DNA from: Oryzomonas japonica | GTDB lineage: Bacteria > Desulfobacterota > Desulfuromonadia > Geobacterales > Pseudopelobacteraceae | NCBI RefSeq assembly: GCF_008802365.1 | Contig: NZ_VZQZ01000002.1 | Location: 210,362-274,361, forward strand | DNA length: 64,000 nucleotides | Direction: 5' to 3' | The notes under the pieces: generated by a model | The model's input: the letters and a program-made list of their open reading frames with translations, nothing else | Told to the model about the DNA's origin: nothing | Databases searched by the model: none | Part shown: positions 34,991 through 45,313 of the stretch, piece after piece | Layout of the letters: every line of letters starts with the position of its first letter | How positions within the stretch are numbered: position 1 is the stretch's first letter | Program-made: the position numbers and the translations under genes

Positions 34991-36318
34991 TGACTACCGC
35001 TCCGAGACTGCTGTTGATCTATCCCGCCACCGAAAAATTGGGGTGGGTGCGCCGTTTTCAGCTCCCGTCCCTCTCCCTGAAGCAGGTCGCCGCGGCAACG
35101 CCGCCCGAGTGGGAGGTGCTGCTGGCCGACGAGATCCATGAAGACATCCCCTTTGACGGCCAATTCGACCTGGTAGGAATTACCGCCATGACCCATCAGG
35201 CGGTCCGGGCCTATGCGATCGCCGACCGTTTCAGGCAACGGGGTATTCCGGTGGTTTTGGGCGGCATCCATCCCACGGTGCTTCCCGAAGAGGCGTCACA
35301 GCATGCCGATGCGGTGGTGATCGGCGAGGCGGAACCGGTCTGGGCGCAACTCTTGAACGATCTGCGGGCCGGGCGCATGGCGCCGCGCTACCGCTCCATC
35401 CCACATGGTGATCTTCTGGAGATTCCCTGGTCGCGGCGCGACTTTCTGGCGGGCCGCACCTACCTTACGACCCAGACCATTCAGGCCAGCCGCGGCTGTC
35501 CCTACGACTGCCCGTTCTGCACGGTTACCCCCTATTTCGGCCGCACCTTCCGCTATCGCGACCCCGACGACATCCTGGCGGAATTGCGTACCTTTGATCG
35601 CAAGCTGACGGTATTTCTCGACGACAATATCCTGGGAGACCCGGAACGGGCAAAGCCGATCCTGCGCGGCATGGCCGGTCTCGGACTGCGCTGGGGCGGG
35701 CAGGCCAATCTCCGCTTTGCCGAAGACCCCGAACTGGTGAGCCTGTTGGCTCAATCCGGTTGCATCGGCATCTTTGTCGGCATCGAATCGGTCTCCGGGC
35801 CCCAGGCCAACCACCCCAAGACCGGCAGCAGATTCAGCCAGGCCGACCTGATCAAACGGGTGCGGGACACCGGCATCGTGCTGGAGGCCTCCATGATCTT
35901 CGGCTTCGATGACCACGACGAGAGCGTTTTCGAGACCACGGTCCGGTATCTGGAAGAGTGTGCGCCCAGTATCCCGACCTTTCACATCCTGACCCCCTAT
36001 CCCGGCACGGCGCTGTTCGAGCAGTTCGACCGGGAGGGACGCATGCTGCATAAGGAATGGCAGCACTATGACCATAATCAGGTGGTCTTTCGTCCCAAAC
36101 AGATGACTCCGGAGCAGTTGTACAAGGGGTGGCGGGCGGCGCGCCGTGAGGTCTACCGCTGGCCCTCGGTCCTCTCGCGGGTCATGCAGGGAAACGGCAA
36201 GCTCATCAATCTGGCGTACAATGTCTTGCGCCGGGGCGGCGTCTACGGGGACGATGAAGTCGTGTACCCCAAGGGCCCTGACGGCTCCCTTGGTCACAAC
36301 CAAGGAATGAAGCCATGA
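34990..36318 (+). CDS. B12-binding-type radical SAM protein B (paralogue of A)
   Basis: The 442 residues have the same three-part layout as its neighbour. A B12-binding-type domain (VVLGGIHPTVLPEEASQHADAVVIGEAE) comes first, then cluster cysteines 170, 174 and 177 (ASRGCPYDCPFC). The C-terminal part reads ILTPYPGTALFEQFDREGRM and HYDHNQVVFRPKQM. The two probably arose by duplication and act on successive or related intermediates. I use ATG 34990. GTG 34987 is also in frame. The stop overlaps the next gene. Confidence 0.88.
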   Translation: MTTAPRLLLIYPATEKLGWVRRFQLPSLSLKQVAAATPPEWEVLLADEIHEDIPFDGQFDLVGITAMTHQAVRAYAIADRFRQRGIPVVLGGIHPTVLPEEASQHADAVVIGEAEPVWAQLLNDLRAGRMAPRYRSIPHGDLLEIPWSRRDFLAGRTYLTTQTIQASRGCPYDCPFCTVTPYFGRTFRYRDPDDILAELRTFDRKLTVFLDDNILGDPERAKPILRGMAGLGLRWGGQANLRFAEDPELVSLLAQSGCIGIFVGIESVSGPQANHPKTGSRFSQADLIKRVRDTGIVLEASMIFGFDDHDESVFETTVRYLEECAPSIPTFHILTPYPGTALFEQFDREGRMLHKEWQHYDHNQVVFRPKQMTPEQLYKGWRAARREVYRWPSVLSRVMQGNGKLINLAYNVLRRGGVYGDDEVVYPKGPDGSLGHNQGMKP

Positions 36319-37754
36319 ACATCCTGTTGCTCCGCCCCCATCCCGGCAATGACCGCTTCGGGCTCGGCCCCTTCTTCCGGGTCGAGCCTCTGGGGCTCGA
36401 ATACATCGCCGCCGCCCTGCTGGGTACAGGACACCATGTCACTATCGCCGATCTGCGTTTCCGGCCAGGTGCCGCAACCTGGGTACGCCGCACACGCCCA
36501 CGCCTGGTGGGCATCAGTTGCCTCCACTCCCTGGAATTCGACCGGGTGCTTGAAACCGCCCGCGAAGTCCGGCTGGCCTCGCCGGAGGCCTTCATCGTGG
36601 TGGGAGGGCATGCCGCCGCGGCCTTCCCGGCGCCTTTGGAGCATGACCCGATTGACGCCATTATGGTTGACGACGGCGAAGAGGCGGTTGTGCGCCTGGC
36701 AGCCTGCCTGGAACAGGGGGGCGAACTTGCCCGGGTGCCGGCCTTGCGGCTCAAGACTGCCGATGGCTGGATCACGACCCCGCCCCTGGAGGAACGGACC
36801 CCGCTTGACGTGGTCCCCCTGCCTGCCCGCAACTTGGTGCAGCGGCATCGCAACGGGTATCACTGCCTGCTGTTCAAACCGGTCTGGCTGATCGAGACCG
36901 CCCGAGGCTGCCCGCATCGCTGCTCGTTCTGCTCGGTGTGGCAGCTTTACGGCCGCACCTGCCGGGAGCGTTCCATCACGGCGGTGGTGGAGGATTTTGC
37001 CACCTGCGGCGATGCTATCTTTGTGGCCGACGACCTGTTCTGGTATAATCCCGAGCGCAGCCTCGAACTGGCCGCCGCCCTCAAGCGCCGGGGAGTTTAC
37101 AAACGCTGGATTCTGGTCCAGACCCGCACCGACCTGATCCGCCGCAGTGGCGAACTGATGGCCGCTTGGCGTCCCCTGGCCAAGGACTTCGACATTTTCC
37201 TGGGGTTGGAGGCGGCCAGCGACGACGGTCTGACCGGCCTGTCCAAGGATGCCGGCATCGGCGACAGCATCGAGGCGGTGCGAATCGCCCGGGAATTGCG
37301 CTACGGCATCAACGGCAACTTTCTGGTGGACCCGGATTGGGATGAGGCGCAGTTCCGGGAATTGTGGGCGTTTGTGGAACGCCACGGCCTGCAGCGGGCC
37401 GGTTTCACCATCCTGACCCCCCTGCCGGGGACCGACTACTACCAAAGCGAGTTGGCCCGCACCGCCGGGCAGCCGTGGGCCAACTTCGACATGCACCACC
37501 TGCTGTGGGAGCCGCGCCTGGGGGCAGAGCGCTTCTTCGAGCTGTACGCCGAGACCTGGCGCCGTTCGATCCTCAATACCGCCGGCAACAAGAGTCTCAT
37601 GGACTGGGTCCGCCAGGTCCGCCCCTCCCAGATACCCTATATCATCCGGGTCCTGCTGCGCACCCAGCGCATGATGAAGCCGGCCGAATACCTGCGGGAA
37701 CACCGCGCGAACCGCTGCCGGGCCCCGCAAATCCCCTGTGAAGGTAAAAAATGA
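36315..37754 (+). CDS. B12-binding-type radical SAM protein C (HpnR-like layout)
   Basis: The 479-residue protein starts NILLLRPHP...FFRVEPLGLEYIAAALLGTGHHVTIADL, an N-terminus like that of hopanoid C-3 methylase relatives. Cluster cysteines 199, 203 and 206 (ETARGCPHRCSFC) follow. The C-terminus has ILTPLPGTDYYQ and a NFDMHHLLWEPRLGAERFFELYAETW segment. It differs from A and B, so it is a separate subfamily. Methyl transfer to an sp3 carbon is the leading guess. The start and end both overlap neighbours by 4 bases. Confidence 0.88.
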   Translation: MNILLLRPHPGNDRFGLGPFFRVEPLGLEYIAAALLGTGHHVTIADLRFRPGAATWVRRTRPRLVGISCLHSLEFDRVLETAREVRLASPEAFIVVGGHAAAAFPAPLEHDPIDAIMVDDGEEAVVRLAACLEQGGELARVPALRLKTADGWITTPPLEERTPLDVVPLPARNLVQRHRNGYHCLLFKPVWLIETARGCPHRCSFCSVWQLYGRTCRERSITAVVEDFATCGDAIFVADDLFWYNPERSLELAAALKRRGVYKRWILVQTRTDLIRRSGELMAAWRPLAKDFDIFLGLEAASDDGLTGLSKDAGIGDSIEAVRIARELRYGINGNFLVDPDWDEAQFRELWAFVERHGLQRAGFTILTPLPGTDYYQSELARTAGQPWANFDMHHLLWEPRLGAERFFELYAETWRRSILNTAGNKSLMDWVRQVRPSQIPYIIRVLLRTQRMMKPAEYLREHRANRCRAPQIPCEGKK

Positions 37755-38587
37755 TCTGTTTCATGTTTCCCGGTCAACCCCTGGCCCACGATGCCATACT
37801 CCCCTGCGACGCCGATTTCAGCGCGGTCGCCGCGCTGGTCCGCGCCCATACCGGGCTGGACGTGGCTACCTTTACCTGGGCGGAGGGGACGCATACGGAA
37901 CAGGTGGCCCTGCAGGTCTACGGGGTGGCTGTGAGTCTCTATCGCCAGCGCTGCCTGCGGCTGGAAGGGTTGAGACCGGCACTGACGGCCGAGCACAGCA
38001 TGGGAATCTATGCCGCCCTGGCGGCCTGCGGCTCGGTCAGCGAAGGGGAGGCCCTGGAAATTGCCTTTCGGGTGGGGTCCTGCATGGAACAGCGCTTCCT
38101 GGGACGGGATTATGCCCTGGGATGCCTGGTGGGGCTTACGGCGGAGAAGCTGACGGTACTGGCCGCAGAAGGCGCGGTTTTTCTTGCCAATCACAACACG
38201 TCGCACCATTTTCTGCTGGCCGGTAGGCGTCATGATATGGAGGCCACCCTGAGCGAAGCGCTCACAGCGGGGGCCTTTTCGGCCAAGCTCTTCCCCTGCG
38301 ACGCCCCGCTGCATACCCCGCTCCTGGCCGACGCGGAAGAGGAGTTGACGGCCATTTTCCGGGACTATCGCTACCGGGAACCGGCTATCCCACTCATGAA
38401 CCACATTGATCAGGAGTTCCTCACCGCCGCCGAGATCCCCTCTTTCCTGATGCGGGAATTGACGGAAACGGTCCACTGGGAACAGACCTATCGCGCCCTG
38501 AAACGGTCCGGCGCCACCCGTTTCGTGGAAGTGGGGGCGGGGGATTCGCTCAAGAAATACAATCGTTGGATCGAGAGCAGGCTATGA
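37751..38587 (+). CDS. FabD-like acyl(malonyl) transferase
   Basis: The 278 residues keep the malonyl-CoA:ACP transacylase fold markers: FMFPGQ at the start, the serine nucleophile region EHSMGIYAAL (Ser83, with Glu replacing the usual Gly of GHS), NHNTSHHFLLAG, catalytic His188 in DAPLHTPLL, and FVEVGAGDSLKK near the end. Catalytic Ser and His are retained. The arginine that holds the malonyl carboxylate is not clearly aligned (AFRVGSCMEQ), so the substrate may not be malonyl-CoA. It lies between radical SAM C and the thioesterase with ATGA overlaps on both sides. Confidence 0.78.
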   Translation: MICFMFPGQPLAHDAILPCDADFSAVAALVRAHTGLDVATFTWAEGTHTEQVALQVYGVAVSLYRQRCLRLEGLRPALTAEHSMGIYAALAACGSVSEGEALEIAFRVGSCMEQRFLGRDYALGCLVGLTAEKLTVLAAEGAVFLANHNTSHHFLLAGRRHDMEATLSEALTAGAFSAKLFPCDAPLHTPLLADAEEELTAIFRDYRYREPAIPLMNHIDQEFLTAAEIPSFLMRELTETVHWEQTYRALKRSGATRFVEVGAGDSLKKYNRWIESRL

Positions 38588-39006
38588 ACTACCACGAAAC
38601 AGCCCTAACCGTGCGCTTCAACGAGGTGGACGCCTACCAGGTGGCCTGGCACGGGCATTACGTTGCCTGGATGGAGATCGGCCGCAGTGAACTGGCCGGC
38701 AGATTCGGGCTGGATGCCTTCCAGTTGGGGGCTCTCGGCTATCTTGGCCCGGTGGTCGCGCTGGAGATAAAGTACCTGCGTTCCGCCCGTTACAACGACG
38801 TGTTGACCGTCCGCACCACCTTGACACCGAGCGAGACGGCCACCCTGGTCTTTGAAAGCGTCATCCTGGACCCTGACGGCAAAAAACTGGCCACCGGCCT
38901 GACCCGCCATGCCCTGACCGACCTGAACGGCGTCCTGCAATTCCAGATGCCGCCTGCGGTTGCCGAGCGGGTCGAGCGGATGAAGGCCTGGCTGGAGGCG
39001 ACATGA
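38584..39006 (+). CDS. Hotdog-fold acyl thioesterase (YbgC/4HBT type)
   Basis: The 140-residue protein opens with VRFNEVDAYQVAWHGHYVAWMEIGRSEL, the 4-hydroxybenzoyl-CoA-thioesterase/YbgC motif with its catalytic aspartate. It would release or edit acyl chains from CoA or ACP. Aryl-polyene clusters carry a similar thioesterase. The ATG at 38584 overlaps the previous stop and its own stop overlaps the next ATG. Confidence 0.85.
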   Translation: MNYHETALTVRFNEVDAYQVAWHGHYVAWMEIGRSELAGRFGLDAFQLGALGYLGPVVALEIKYLRSARYNDVLTVRTTLTPSETATLVFESVILDPDGKKLATGLTRHALTDLNGVLQFQMPPAVAERVERMKAWLEAT

Positions 39007-40382
39007 AGATTCTCCTGGTTTCGGCCAACCGCGAACATTCCCCCTATCCGGTGTTCCCCATCGGTCTCTCCTATCTGGCTGCCCCCCTGGCCACTGCCGG
39101 GCATGAACTTGCCGTGCTCGACCTCTGTTTCGAACAGGAGCCTGAAACGGCCTTGGAGGAACGGCTCGCCTCATTTTCGCCGGCCCTGGTGGTGGTATCC
39201 CTGCGTAACATCGATAATGTGACCTGGCCCGGTTGCCGTTCCTATCTGGCTGGGGTGCGGGAGGTGGTCTCCGTCTGCCGTAGGAGTGCCCGGGTCGTGG
39301 TGGGCGGTTCCGGTTTTTCCCTGATGCCCCGGGAGATCCTGGCCTATGTGGACGCCGATTATGGCGTGGTGGGCGAGGGGGAGGAGGTGCTGCCCCGGCT
39401 CGTGGAGTCGATCGGACAGGGCACCAGCACCTCCGGCCTGCCAGGGGTGCTGGTGCGGGGTGTTGATGAGTTCCTGCCGGCATTGCCGGTGGAGCGGATC
39501 GTTACCCCTGACCGGAACCTGTTTGATGTGGCGCGCTACCAGCGCCAGGGGGGCATGGCCAATGTGCAGACCAAGCGTGGCTGTCCCTTCGCCTGTATCT
39601 ACTGCACCTATCCACTGTTGGAGGGGCGTCGGATGCGCCTGCGGCCGACCCAGGACATCATCGCCGAGGTACGCGCCCTGGTGGAGGACCACGGGGTCAG
39701 CTATATCTATTTTGTGGACGATATCTTCAACTACCCGACCGAGTTCGCCGAACAGCTCTGCCGGGCCATGACCGCGGAACGGCTGGCGATCAACTGGTCG
39801 GCCTTCATCAATCCGGCCTTCATGCCGCCCGGCCTGCTGGATGTCATGCTGGCCGCCGGGTGCGATGCCGTGGAGTACGGCACCGAATCCGGCTCACCGG
39901 CCATGCTGAAGAATCTGGGTAAGGCCTTCACGGTGGCTGACGTCCGTGAAGGTTCGCGTCTGTGCCGCGAGCGGCAGGTGGATTTCGCCCATTACATCCT
40001 TTTTGGCGGACCGGGTGAGACGCGGGACACTATCCTGGAAAGCTTCAGCCTGATGGACGAACTGGAACCGACCGCGATCATCGCCATGACCGGTATCCGT
40101 ATCTTCCCCGGTACCCCGTTGCACCGGACCGCCCTGGCGGAAGGGGTCATCGATAGCGCCACCAACCTGCTGGAGCCGGTCTTCTACATCTCGCCGGCCG
40201 TCAGGGACGAGTTGACCGAACTGGTCACGTCAGAGGCGATCAAGCGCAAAAACTGGGTCGTGCCCGGCCTGGAGGTTAATATCAGCGACGCCATGCTGGA
40301 GGCCCTGCGCATGTTCCCGGTCAAGGGGCCGCTCTGGAAGCTGATGAAACGCCTGGGCAGAAGCCGTATCAGGCCGCTGTGA
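39003..40382 (+). CDS. B12-binding-type radical SAM protein D
   Basis: The 459 residues comprise a B12-binding-type N-terminus (FPIGLSYLAAPLATAGHELAVLDL, VVVGGSGFSLMPREILAYVDADYGVVGEGEE) and radical SAM cysteines 194, 198 and 201 (TKRGCPFACIYC). A family-like C-terminus follows (FGGPGETRDTILESF, RIFPGTPLHRTALAEGV). It is distinct from A, B and C. This is the fifth radical SAM gene of the rightward operon. Confidence 0.87.
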   Translation: MKILLVSANREHSPYPVFPIGLSYLAAPLATAGHELAVLDLCFEQEPETALEERLASFSPALVVVSLRNIDNVTWPGCRSYLAGVREVVSVCRRSARVVVGGSGFSLMPREILAYVDADYGVVGEGEEVLPRLVESIGQGTSTSGLPGVLVRGVDEFLPALPVERIVTPDRNLFDVARYQRQGGMANVQTKRGCPFACIYCTYPLLEGRRMRLRPTQDIIAEVRALVEDHGVSYIYFVDDIFNYPTEFAEQLCRAMTAERLAINWSAFINPAFMPPGLLDVMLAAGCDAVEYGTESGSPAMLKNLGKAFTVADVREGSRLCRERQVDFAHYILFGGPGETRDTILESFSLMDELEPTAIIAMTGIRIFPGTPLHRTALAEGVIDSATNLLEPVFYISPAVRDELTELVTSEAIKRKNWVVPGLEVNISDAMLEALRMFPVKGPLWKLMKRLGRSRIRPL

Positions 40383-40389
40383 TACCCCG

Positions 40390-41586
40390 TTGACTCCCGT
40401 GATTACTTCTTCCAAATCATCCAGACCCCGCATCGACCTGCGCCTGGCGGCGCTCCTCATCGGTATCACCCTCTCCACGGTGGATTCCAGCGCTCTCAAC
40501 CTGGCGTTGCCGTCCCTGGCGGCCCATTTCCATAGCCACGCCGGCGACGTCCAGTGGGCCTCCACCCTCTATCTGGTCGGTTCGGCACTCGCCTTTCTGC
40601 CCCTGTCCGGTCTGGCCGGCAGGGTCGGTACGGTGCGGGTCTACCGCGCCTCGCTGATCAGTTTCAGCATGATCTCCTTCATTTTGGCGCTTTCCCCCAA
40701 CCTGGCGGTATTGTATCTTCTGCGCTTTCTGCAAGGGGGGGCCGGAGCGGGCATCGTCGGCCTGGTGCCGGGCATGACCGCAGCCACCTTTCCCGAACGT
40801 CGCGGCTGGGCCCTGGGGATGGTGGCAGGTGCGGTCGCTGCCGGCACCATGATGGGGCCACCCCTGGGTGGTTTCATGGTGGACTGGTTCGGCTGGCGCA
40901 GCATCTTCTTCATCAATCTCCCTTTCGGGCTGGCGGCCTTTCTGCTCTCCGGCCGTCTGACCGAACTACGCGGCGTGGGGCTACGGGAAGGGCTGCGCCG
41001 CGCCATCCGCGCGCCCCGTTTCCTACTGGCACTCCTGGCCACGGTCTGTTTCTTTGCCCAATCCTTCGGCAGCAACCTGTTATGGCCCTTTTACCTGGAA
41101 GCGAGGGGCATGACCCCCAGTCGGGTCGGGCTCGCCATGCTGCTTCCCCCGGTGCTGCTGATGATCCTCGGCCCGCTGGCGGGGCGGCTCTCGGACCGTG
41201 TCGGCTACGAGCGGGTCAGTTGGCTCGGCAGCGCCGTGCTGGCCTTGGCCTCCTGGACCCAGGGCATCACCGGCCGGGTCGTGCCCGGTCTGGCCGGTAT
41301 CGGCATCGGCCGGGCGTTGTTCCAGGCCGCCAACAATGCCGCCGTGCTCTCCCAGGCTCCACTCGAGACCGAAGCGGTCGCCTCAGGGCTGCTCTCCATG
41401 GCCCGGGTGGCCGGTCAAGGGGTGGGCAGCCTGCTGGCGGGGAGTATGTGGGGCGCGTTGGAGCATCATGGAGCGCGGCATGCCTTTCTGGTCTCCAATC
41501 TGGTTCTGGGCGCTATTGCGGTGCTGGCTGGTGTGCTGATCCTGTCGCGCAGGCGGGTAGGGACCATGGGGAGACATCCGGAATAG
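40390..41586 (+). CDS. MFS transporter
   Basis: The 398-residue protein has about 12 membrane helices and the drug:proton antiporter-like motifs LAALLIGITLSTVDSSALNLALPSLA, FLQGGAGAGIVGLVPG and GPPLGGFMVDWFGWRSIFFINLPFG. It starts at TTG 40390 (or in-frame GTG 40399), 7 bases after radical SAM D. It is the last gene of the first block. It probably exports a precursor, product or toxic intermediate. Confidence 0.87.
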   Translation: MTPVITSSKSSRPRIDLRLAALLIGITLSTVDSSALNLALPSLAAHFHSHAGDVQWASTLYLVGSALAFLPLSGLAGRVGTVRVYRASLISFSMISFILALSPNLAVLYLLRFLQGGAGAGIVGLVPGMTAATFPERRGWALGMVAGAVAAGTMMGPPLGGFMVDWFGWRSIFFINLPFGLAAFLLSGRLTELRGVGLREGLRRAIRAPRFLLALLATVCFFAQSFGSNLLWPFYLEARGMTPSRVGLAMLLPPVLLMILGPLAGRLSDRVGYERVSWLGSAVLALASWTQGITGRVVPGLAGIGIGRALFQAANNAAVLSQAPLETEAVASGLLSMARVAGQGVGSLLAGSMWGALEHHGARHAFLVSNLVLGAIAVLAGVLILSRRRVGTMGRHPE

Positions 41587-41743
41587 CCGTTGTATTTTTG
41601 CACGGGATAGCTTTCTGAACTCGCAGCTCTTGTGGCAGCTTGCCTGCGGCCCATTTCATCCTGCGTGAAGTTGCATTCCTTCGCAAAATTTCTTCTTACT
41701 AAATTTATTTGGCCCGTTCACTGACACCACAAGGAGATAGAGC

Positions 41744-42730
<987 letters not shown>

Positions 42731-42766
42731 GCCAGAGTAATCCCTACCTGTAAAGGAGTTGTTGAC

Positions 42767-43231
42767 ATGCACCATGAACTGCGCCGCAAAGAGCGGGCCC
42801 TTACGGAACCTGAGGCGAGGGAAATCCTGGAACGGGGCGAATACGGAATCCTTTCCACCTGTGACCCGGATGGCCAGCCGTATGGCATCCCGCTCAGCTA
42901 CTGCTTCGAAAACGACGCCATCTACTTCCACTGCGCCGTGGAAGGGCACAAACTGAACAACATTGCCGCCGACAGCCGGGTGTCCTTCTGTGTGGTCGGT
43001 ACAACCGAGGTCCTGCCCGACCAGTTTGCTACCAGGTACGAAAGCGTCGTTATCTCCGGCAGGGCGACGGAGGCCTTTGACGAGGAGAAACAACGAGCCT
43101 TGGAAGGGCTTCTGGCCAAGTATTCCGCCGAGTTTCGCTTGCCGGGGCTGGACTATATCGAGGCCATGCGGGAACTGACCAGGGTGTTCAGGGTCAGCAT
43201 CGAAGATATCAGCGGCAAGGCGCGAAGATGA
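42767..43231 (+). CDS. Flavin split-barrel protein of the pyridoxamine-phosphate-oxidase/NimA type
   Basis: The 154 residues show LRRKERALTEPEAREILERGEYGILSTCDPDGQPYGIPLSYCFENDAIYFHCAVEGHKLNNI, the FMN-binding split-barrel pattern of NimA-like proteins. The substrate is unknown. These proteins reduce small electrophiles. It follows the aldo/keto reductase by 36 bases with AAAGGAG upstream. It faces an FMN-riboswitch-controlled ribB gene, a fitting neighbour for a flavin protein. Confidence 0.85.
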   Translation: MHHELRRKERALTEPEAREILERGEYGILSTCDPDGQPYGIPLSYCFENDAIYFHCAVEGHKLNNIAADSRVSFCVVGTTEVLPDQFATRYESVVISGRATEAFDEEKQRALEGLLAKYSAEFRLPGLDYIEAMRELTRVFRVSIEDISGKARR

Positions 43232-43283
43232 TGGTACGACTCCAGACAACCGGGAAGTGACTCGATGTATCCCGTCGGTTGTT

Positions 43284-43329
43284 GATTCCGCATCTGTGCA
43301 GACGTAGTTTCCTGCACAGATGCGGAATC
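43284..43329. terminator. Perfect 18-bp inverted repeat between convergent genes
   Basis: GATTCCGCATCTGTGCAG pairs with CTGCACAGATGCGGAATC around a 10-base loop. It lies between the ends of the split-barrel gene and ribB. Only a short TCTT follows, so termination would depend on the very stable stem. Confidence 0.6.
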
Positions 43330-43365
43330 TTCCAAACTATCCCCGATTTATTGCCCCTGTGCCGT

Positions 43366-44013
43366 TCAGACGTGTCCGCCCTGCTGCCGATAGGCTACCA
43401 GGTCGGCGACGGTAACCACCGGAAGGCTATGCTGCTTTGCAAAGGAGATGATTTGAGGCATCCGGGCCATGGTGCCGTCCTCGTTGGTCAACTCGCACAG
43501 TACGCCGCACGGTTTGAGCCCGGCCAGGCGCATCAGGTCAACCGTTGCCTCGGTGTGCCCCCCACGTTCAAGTACGCCGCCGGGACGCGCCCGCAAGGGA
43601 AACACATGGCCGGGGCTGTTCAAATCCGAGGGGCGCGCCTGGTCGGCAATGGCGGCCTGGATGGTGGTCACCCGGTCTTGGGCGGAAACCCCGGTGGTCA
43701 CGCCTTCCGCAGCCTCGATGGTGACCGTGAAGGCGGTCTGATAGCGGCTGGAATTCTCCGCCACCATCATCGGCAGGCTGAGCGATGCAACCTTTTCGGG
43801 CGTCAGGCAGAGGCACACAATCCCACTGCACTCCCGGATCATGAGCGCCATCTGGGCCGGGGTCAGGGACTCGGCGGCAAAGATGAGGTCACCCTCGTTT
43901 TCCCGTTCCGCATCATCGGTGACCAACACGCCGGCACCGGTCCGCAATGCGGTCAGGGCAGTTTCAACACGTTCAAAAGGGGTACCAAAAGAGACCAGCA
44001 GTTCCTGAGACAT
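43366..44013 (-). CDS. ribB: 3,4-Dihydroxy-2-butanone 4-phosphate synthase
   Basis: The 215-residue enzyme of riboflavin synthesis converts ribulose 5-phosphate to the four-carbon precursor. The [16 protein letters not shown] loop, [22 protein letters not shown] and [27 protein letters not shown] motifs are complete. No RibA domain is fused. An AAGGAG site lies 7 bases before the ATG. It is preceded by an FMN riboswitch, so it is made when FMN is scarce. Confidence 0.96.
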   Translation of the reverse strand: MSQELLVSFGTPFERVETALTALRTGAGVLVTDDAERENEGDLIFAAESLTPAQMALMIRECSGIVCLCLTPEKVASLSLPMMVAENSSRYQTAFTVTIEAAEGVTTGVSAQDRVTTIQAAIADQARPSDLNSPGHVFPLRARPGGVLERGGHTEATVDLMRLAGLKPCGVLCELTNEDGTMARMPQIISFAKQHSLPVVTVADLVAYRQQGGHV

Positions 44014-44138
44014 GATTCGACTCCTTCAACAAGGGGAATTGGTCTCAGGGCGGCAGGACGGCAGACGGGACATACCGGCGCGCACAAGAGTGCGGGGCGG
44101 TTGGATGTCGGTTACCAGTTGGGTGGGTCGCTGCCTTA

Positions 44139-44284
<146 letters not shown>

Positions 44285-44291
44285 TGAAATC

Positions 44292-44321
44292 ACAATACAA
44301 GCGTACCGGCGGCGCTGTCAA
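44292..44321 (-). promoter_or_regulatory. Promoter of the riboswitch-ribB transcript
   Basis: On the minus strand, perfect TTGACA (plus 44316-44321), 18-base spacer, TATTGT (44292-44297). Transcription would begin right at the 5' end of the RFN element. Confidence 0.72.
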
Positions 44322-44480
44322 GAGTCTTCATGCGGAAGCAATCCCCTCCGTCGGCGGAAAAACCATATGACGAAAGGAGTTGCATCTATGTGGATGAGCA
44401 CAATTGATGTCAGTTCTGGACATGCTCCGGCGAAAACGTTAGAATGAAAACCTTGTAATCAGATGCTCACCGGGGTTTCG

Positions 44481-45221
44481 ATGGAATTTAAAGACCATAT
44501 CGTGGTGGTGACCGGCGGCACGCGCGGCATTGGCCGGGCCGTTTCGCTTCTGTTCGCCCGTCAGGGAGCACGCGTCTTTGCCGCCTACCTGAGCAACGAC
44601 CAGGCGGCGGCGGCTCTGGTCGCGGAAGCACAGGGGCTGGCCGGCACGATCAGCGTGATCAAGGCCGACGTGGGCACGGCCGCAGGGGCTCAGGGGCTGA
44701 TCGACGCAGCTTCGAGGGAGAACGGCCATATCGACGTACTGGTCAACAACGCCGGCATCATCCGCGACGGCTGGCTGGCCATGATGGCGGAGGAGGATTG
44801 GGATGCGGTCATGCGCACCAACCTTTCCCCCCTGTTCCACTGTTGCAAGTGGGGGGTGCGCAAGATGATGGCCCGCCGCAGCGGCAGCATCGTGACGGTA
44901 TCCTCCATTTCCGCCCTGACCGGCACCGCCGGCCAGACCAATTACGCAGCCTCCAAGGGGGCCGCCATCAGTTTTACCAAATCCCTGGCCCGGGAGGTGG
45001 GGGGGATGGGCATCCGCGTCAACGCCGTCGTGGCCGGCCTGATTGCGACCGATATGACCGCCGGGCTGAAGCAGGATGTGGTGGAACGGATCGTCAAGGG
45101 CTCGGCCCTCGGCAGGATCGGCACCCCCGAGGAGGTCGCCGAAGCGGTTCTTTTCCTGGCCTCCCCGCGAGCCTCTTACATTACCGGCCAGATCTTGGTC
45201 GTGGATGGCGGCACGGTCTAG
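44481..45221 (+). CDS. FabG-like 3-ketoacyl-ACP reductase
   Basis: The 246-residue short-chain dehydrogenase has NADPH-binding TGGTRGIG at 11-18, NNAG near 89-92, the active-site Ser142, Tyr155 and Lys159 (VSSISAL; NYAASKG), and the C-terminal [11 protein letters not shown] typical of FabG. I start at ATG 44481. ATG 44463 would add MLTGVS. A 19-codon ORF with a good ribosome-binding site (44388-44447) lies upstream. The gene begins the second block of the lipid system. Within it, the enzyme would reduce the beta-keto group made by the adjacent ketosynthases. Confidence 0.9.
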   Translation: MEFKDHIVVVTGGTRGIGRAVSLLFARQGARVFAAYLSNDQAAAALVAEAQGLAGTISVIKADVGTAAGAQGLIDAASRENGHIDVLVNNAGIIRDGWLAMMAEEDWDAVMRTNLSPLFHCCKWGVRKMMARRSGSIVTVSSISALTGTAGQTNYAASKGAAISFTKSLAREVGGMGIRVNAVVAGLIATDMTAGLKQDVVERIVKGSALGRIGTPEEVAEAVLFLASPRASYITGQILVVDGGTV

Positions 45222-45275
45222 GGGCAGATGTGCCTTTGGGTGAGGATTCGGGGAATCTGTTTTTCAAGCTTCACT

Positions 45276-45292
45276 TTATATTGTTAATATAA
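45276..45292. promoter_or_regulatory. AT-rich palindrome TTATATT-GTT-AATATAA
   Basis: Perfect 7-bp arms in the 92-base gap between the ketoreductase and the first ketosynthase. This very AT-rich island in GC-rich surroundings may mark an internal promoter or regulator site, possibly of the kind bound by MucR/H-NS-like proteins. Confidence 0.35.
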
Positions 45293-45313
45293 CGTATCGA
45301 TATTTGGTGCTAA

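Noticed and set aside
44388..44447. 19-codon ORF with a good ribosome-binding site before the ketoreductase gene
   Set aside because: Too short and without recognisable features. It is noted in the ketoreductase entry but not called a gene.
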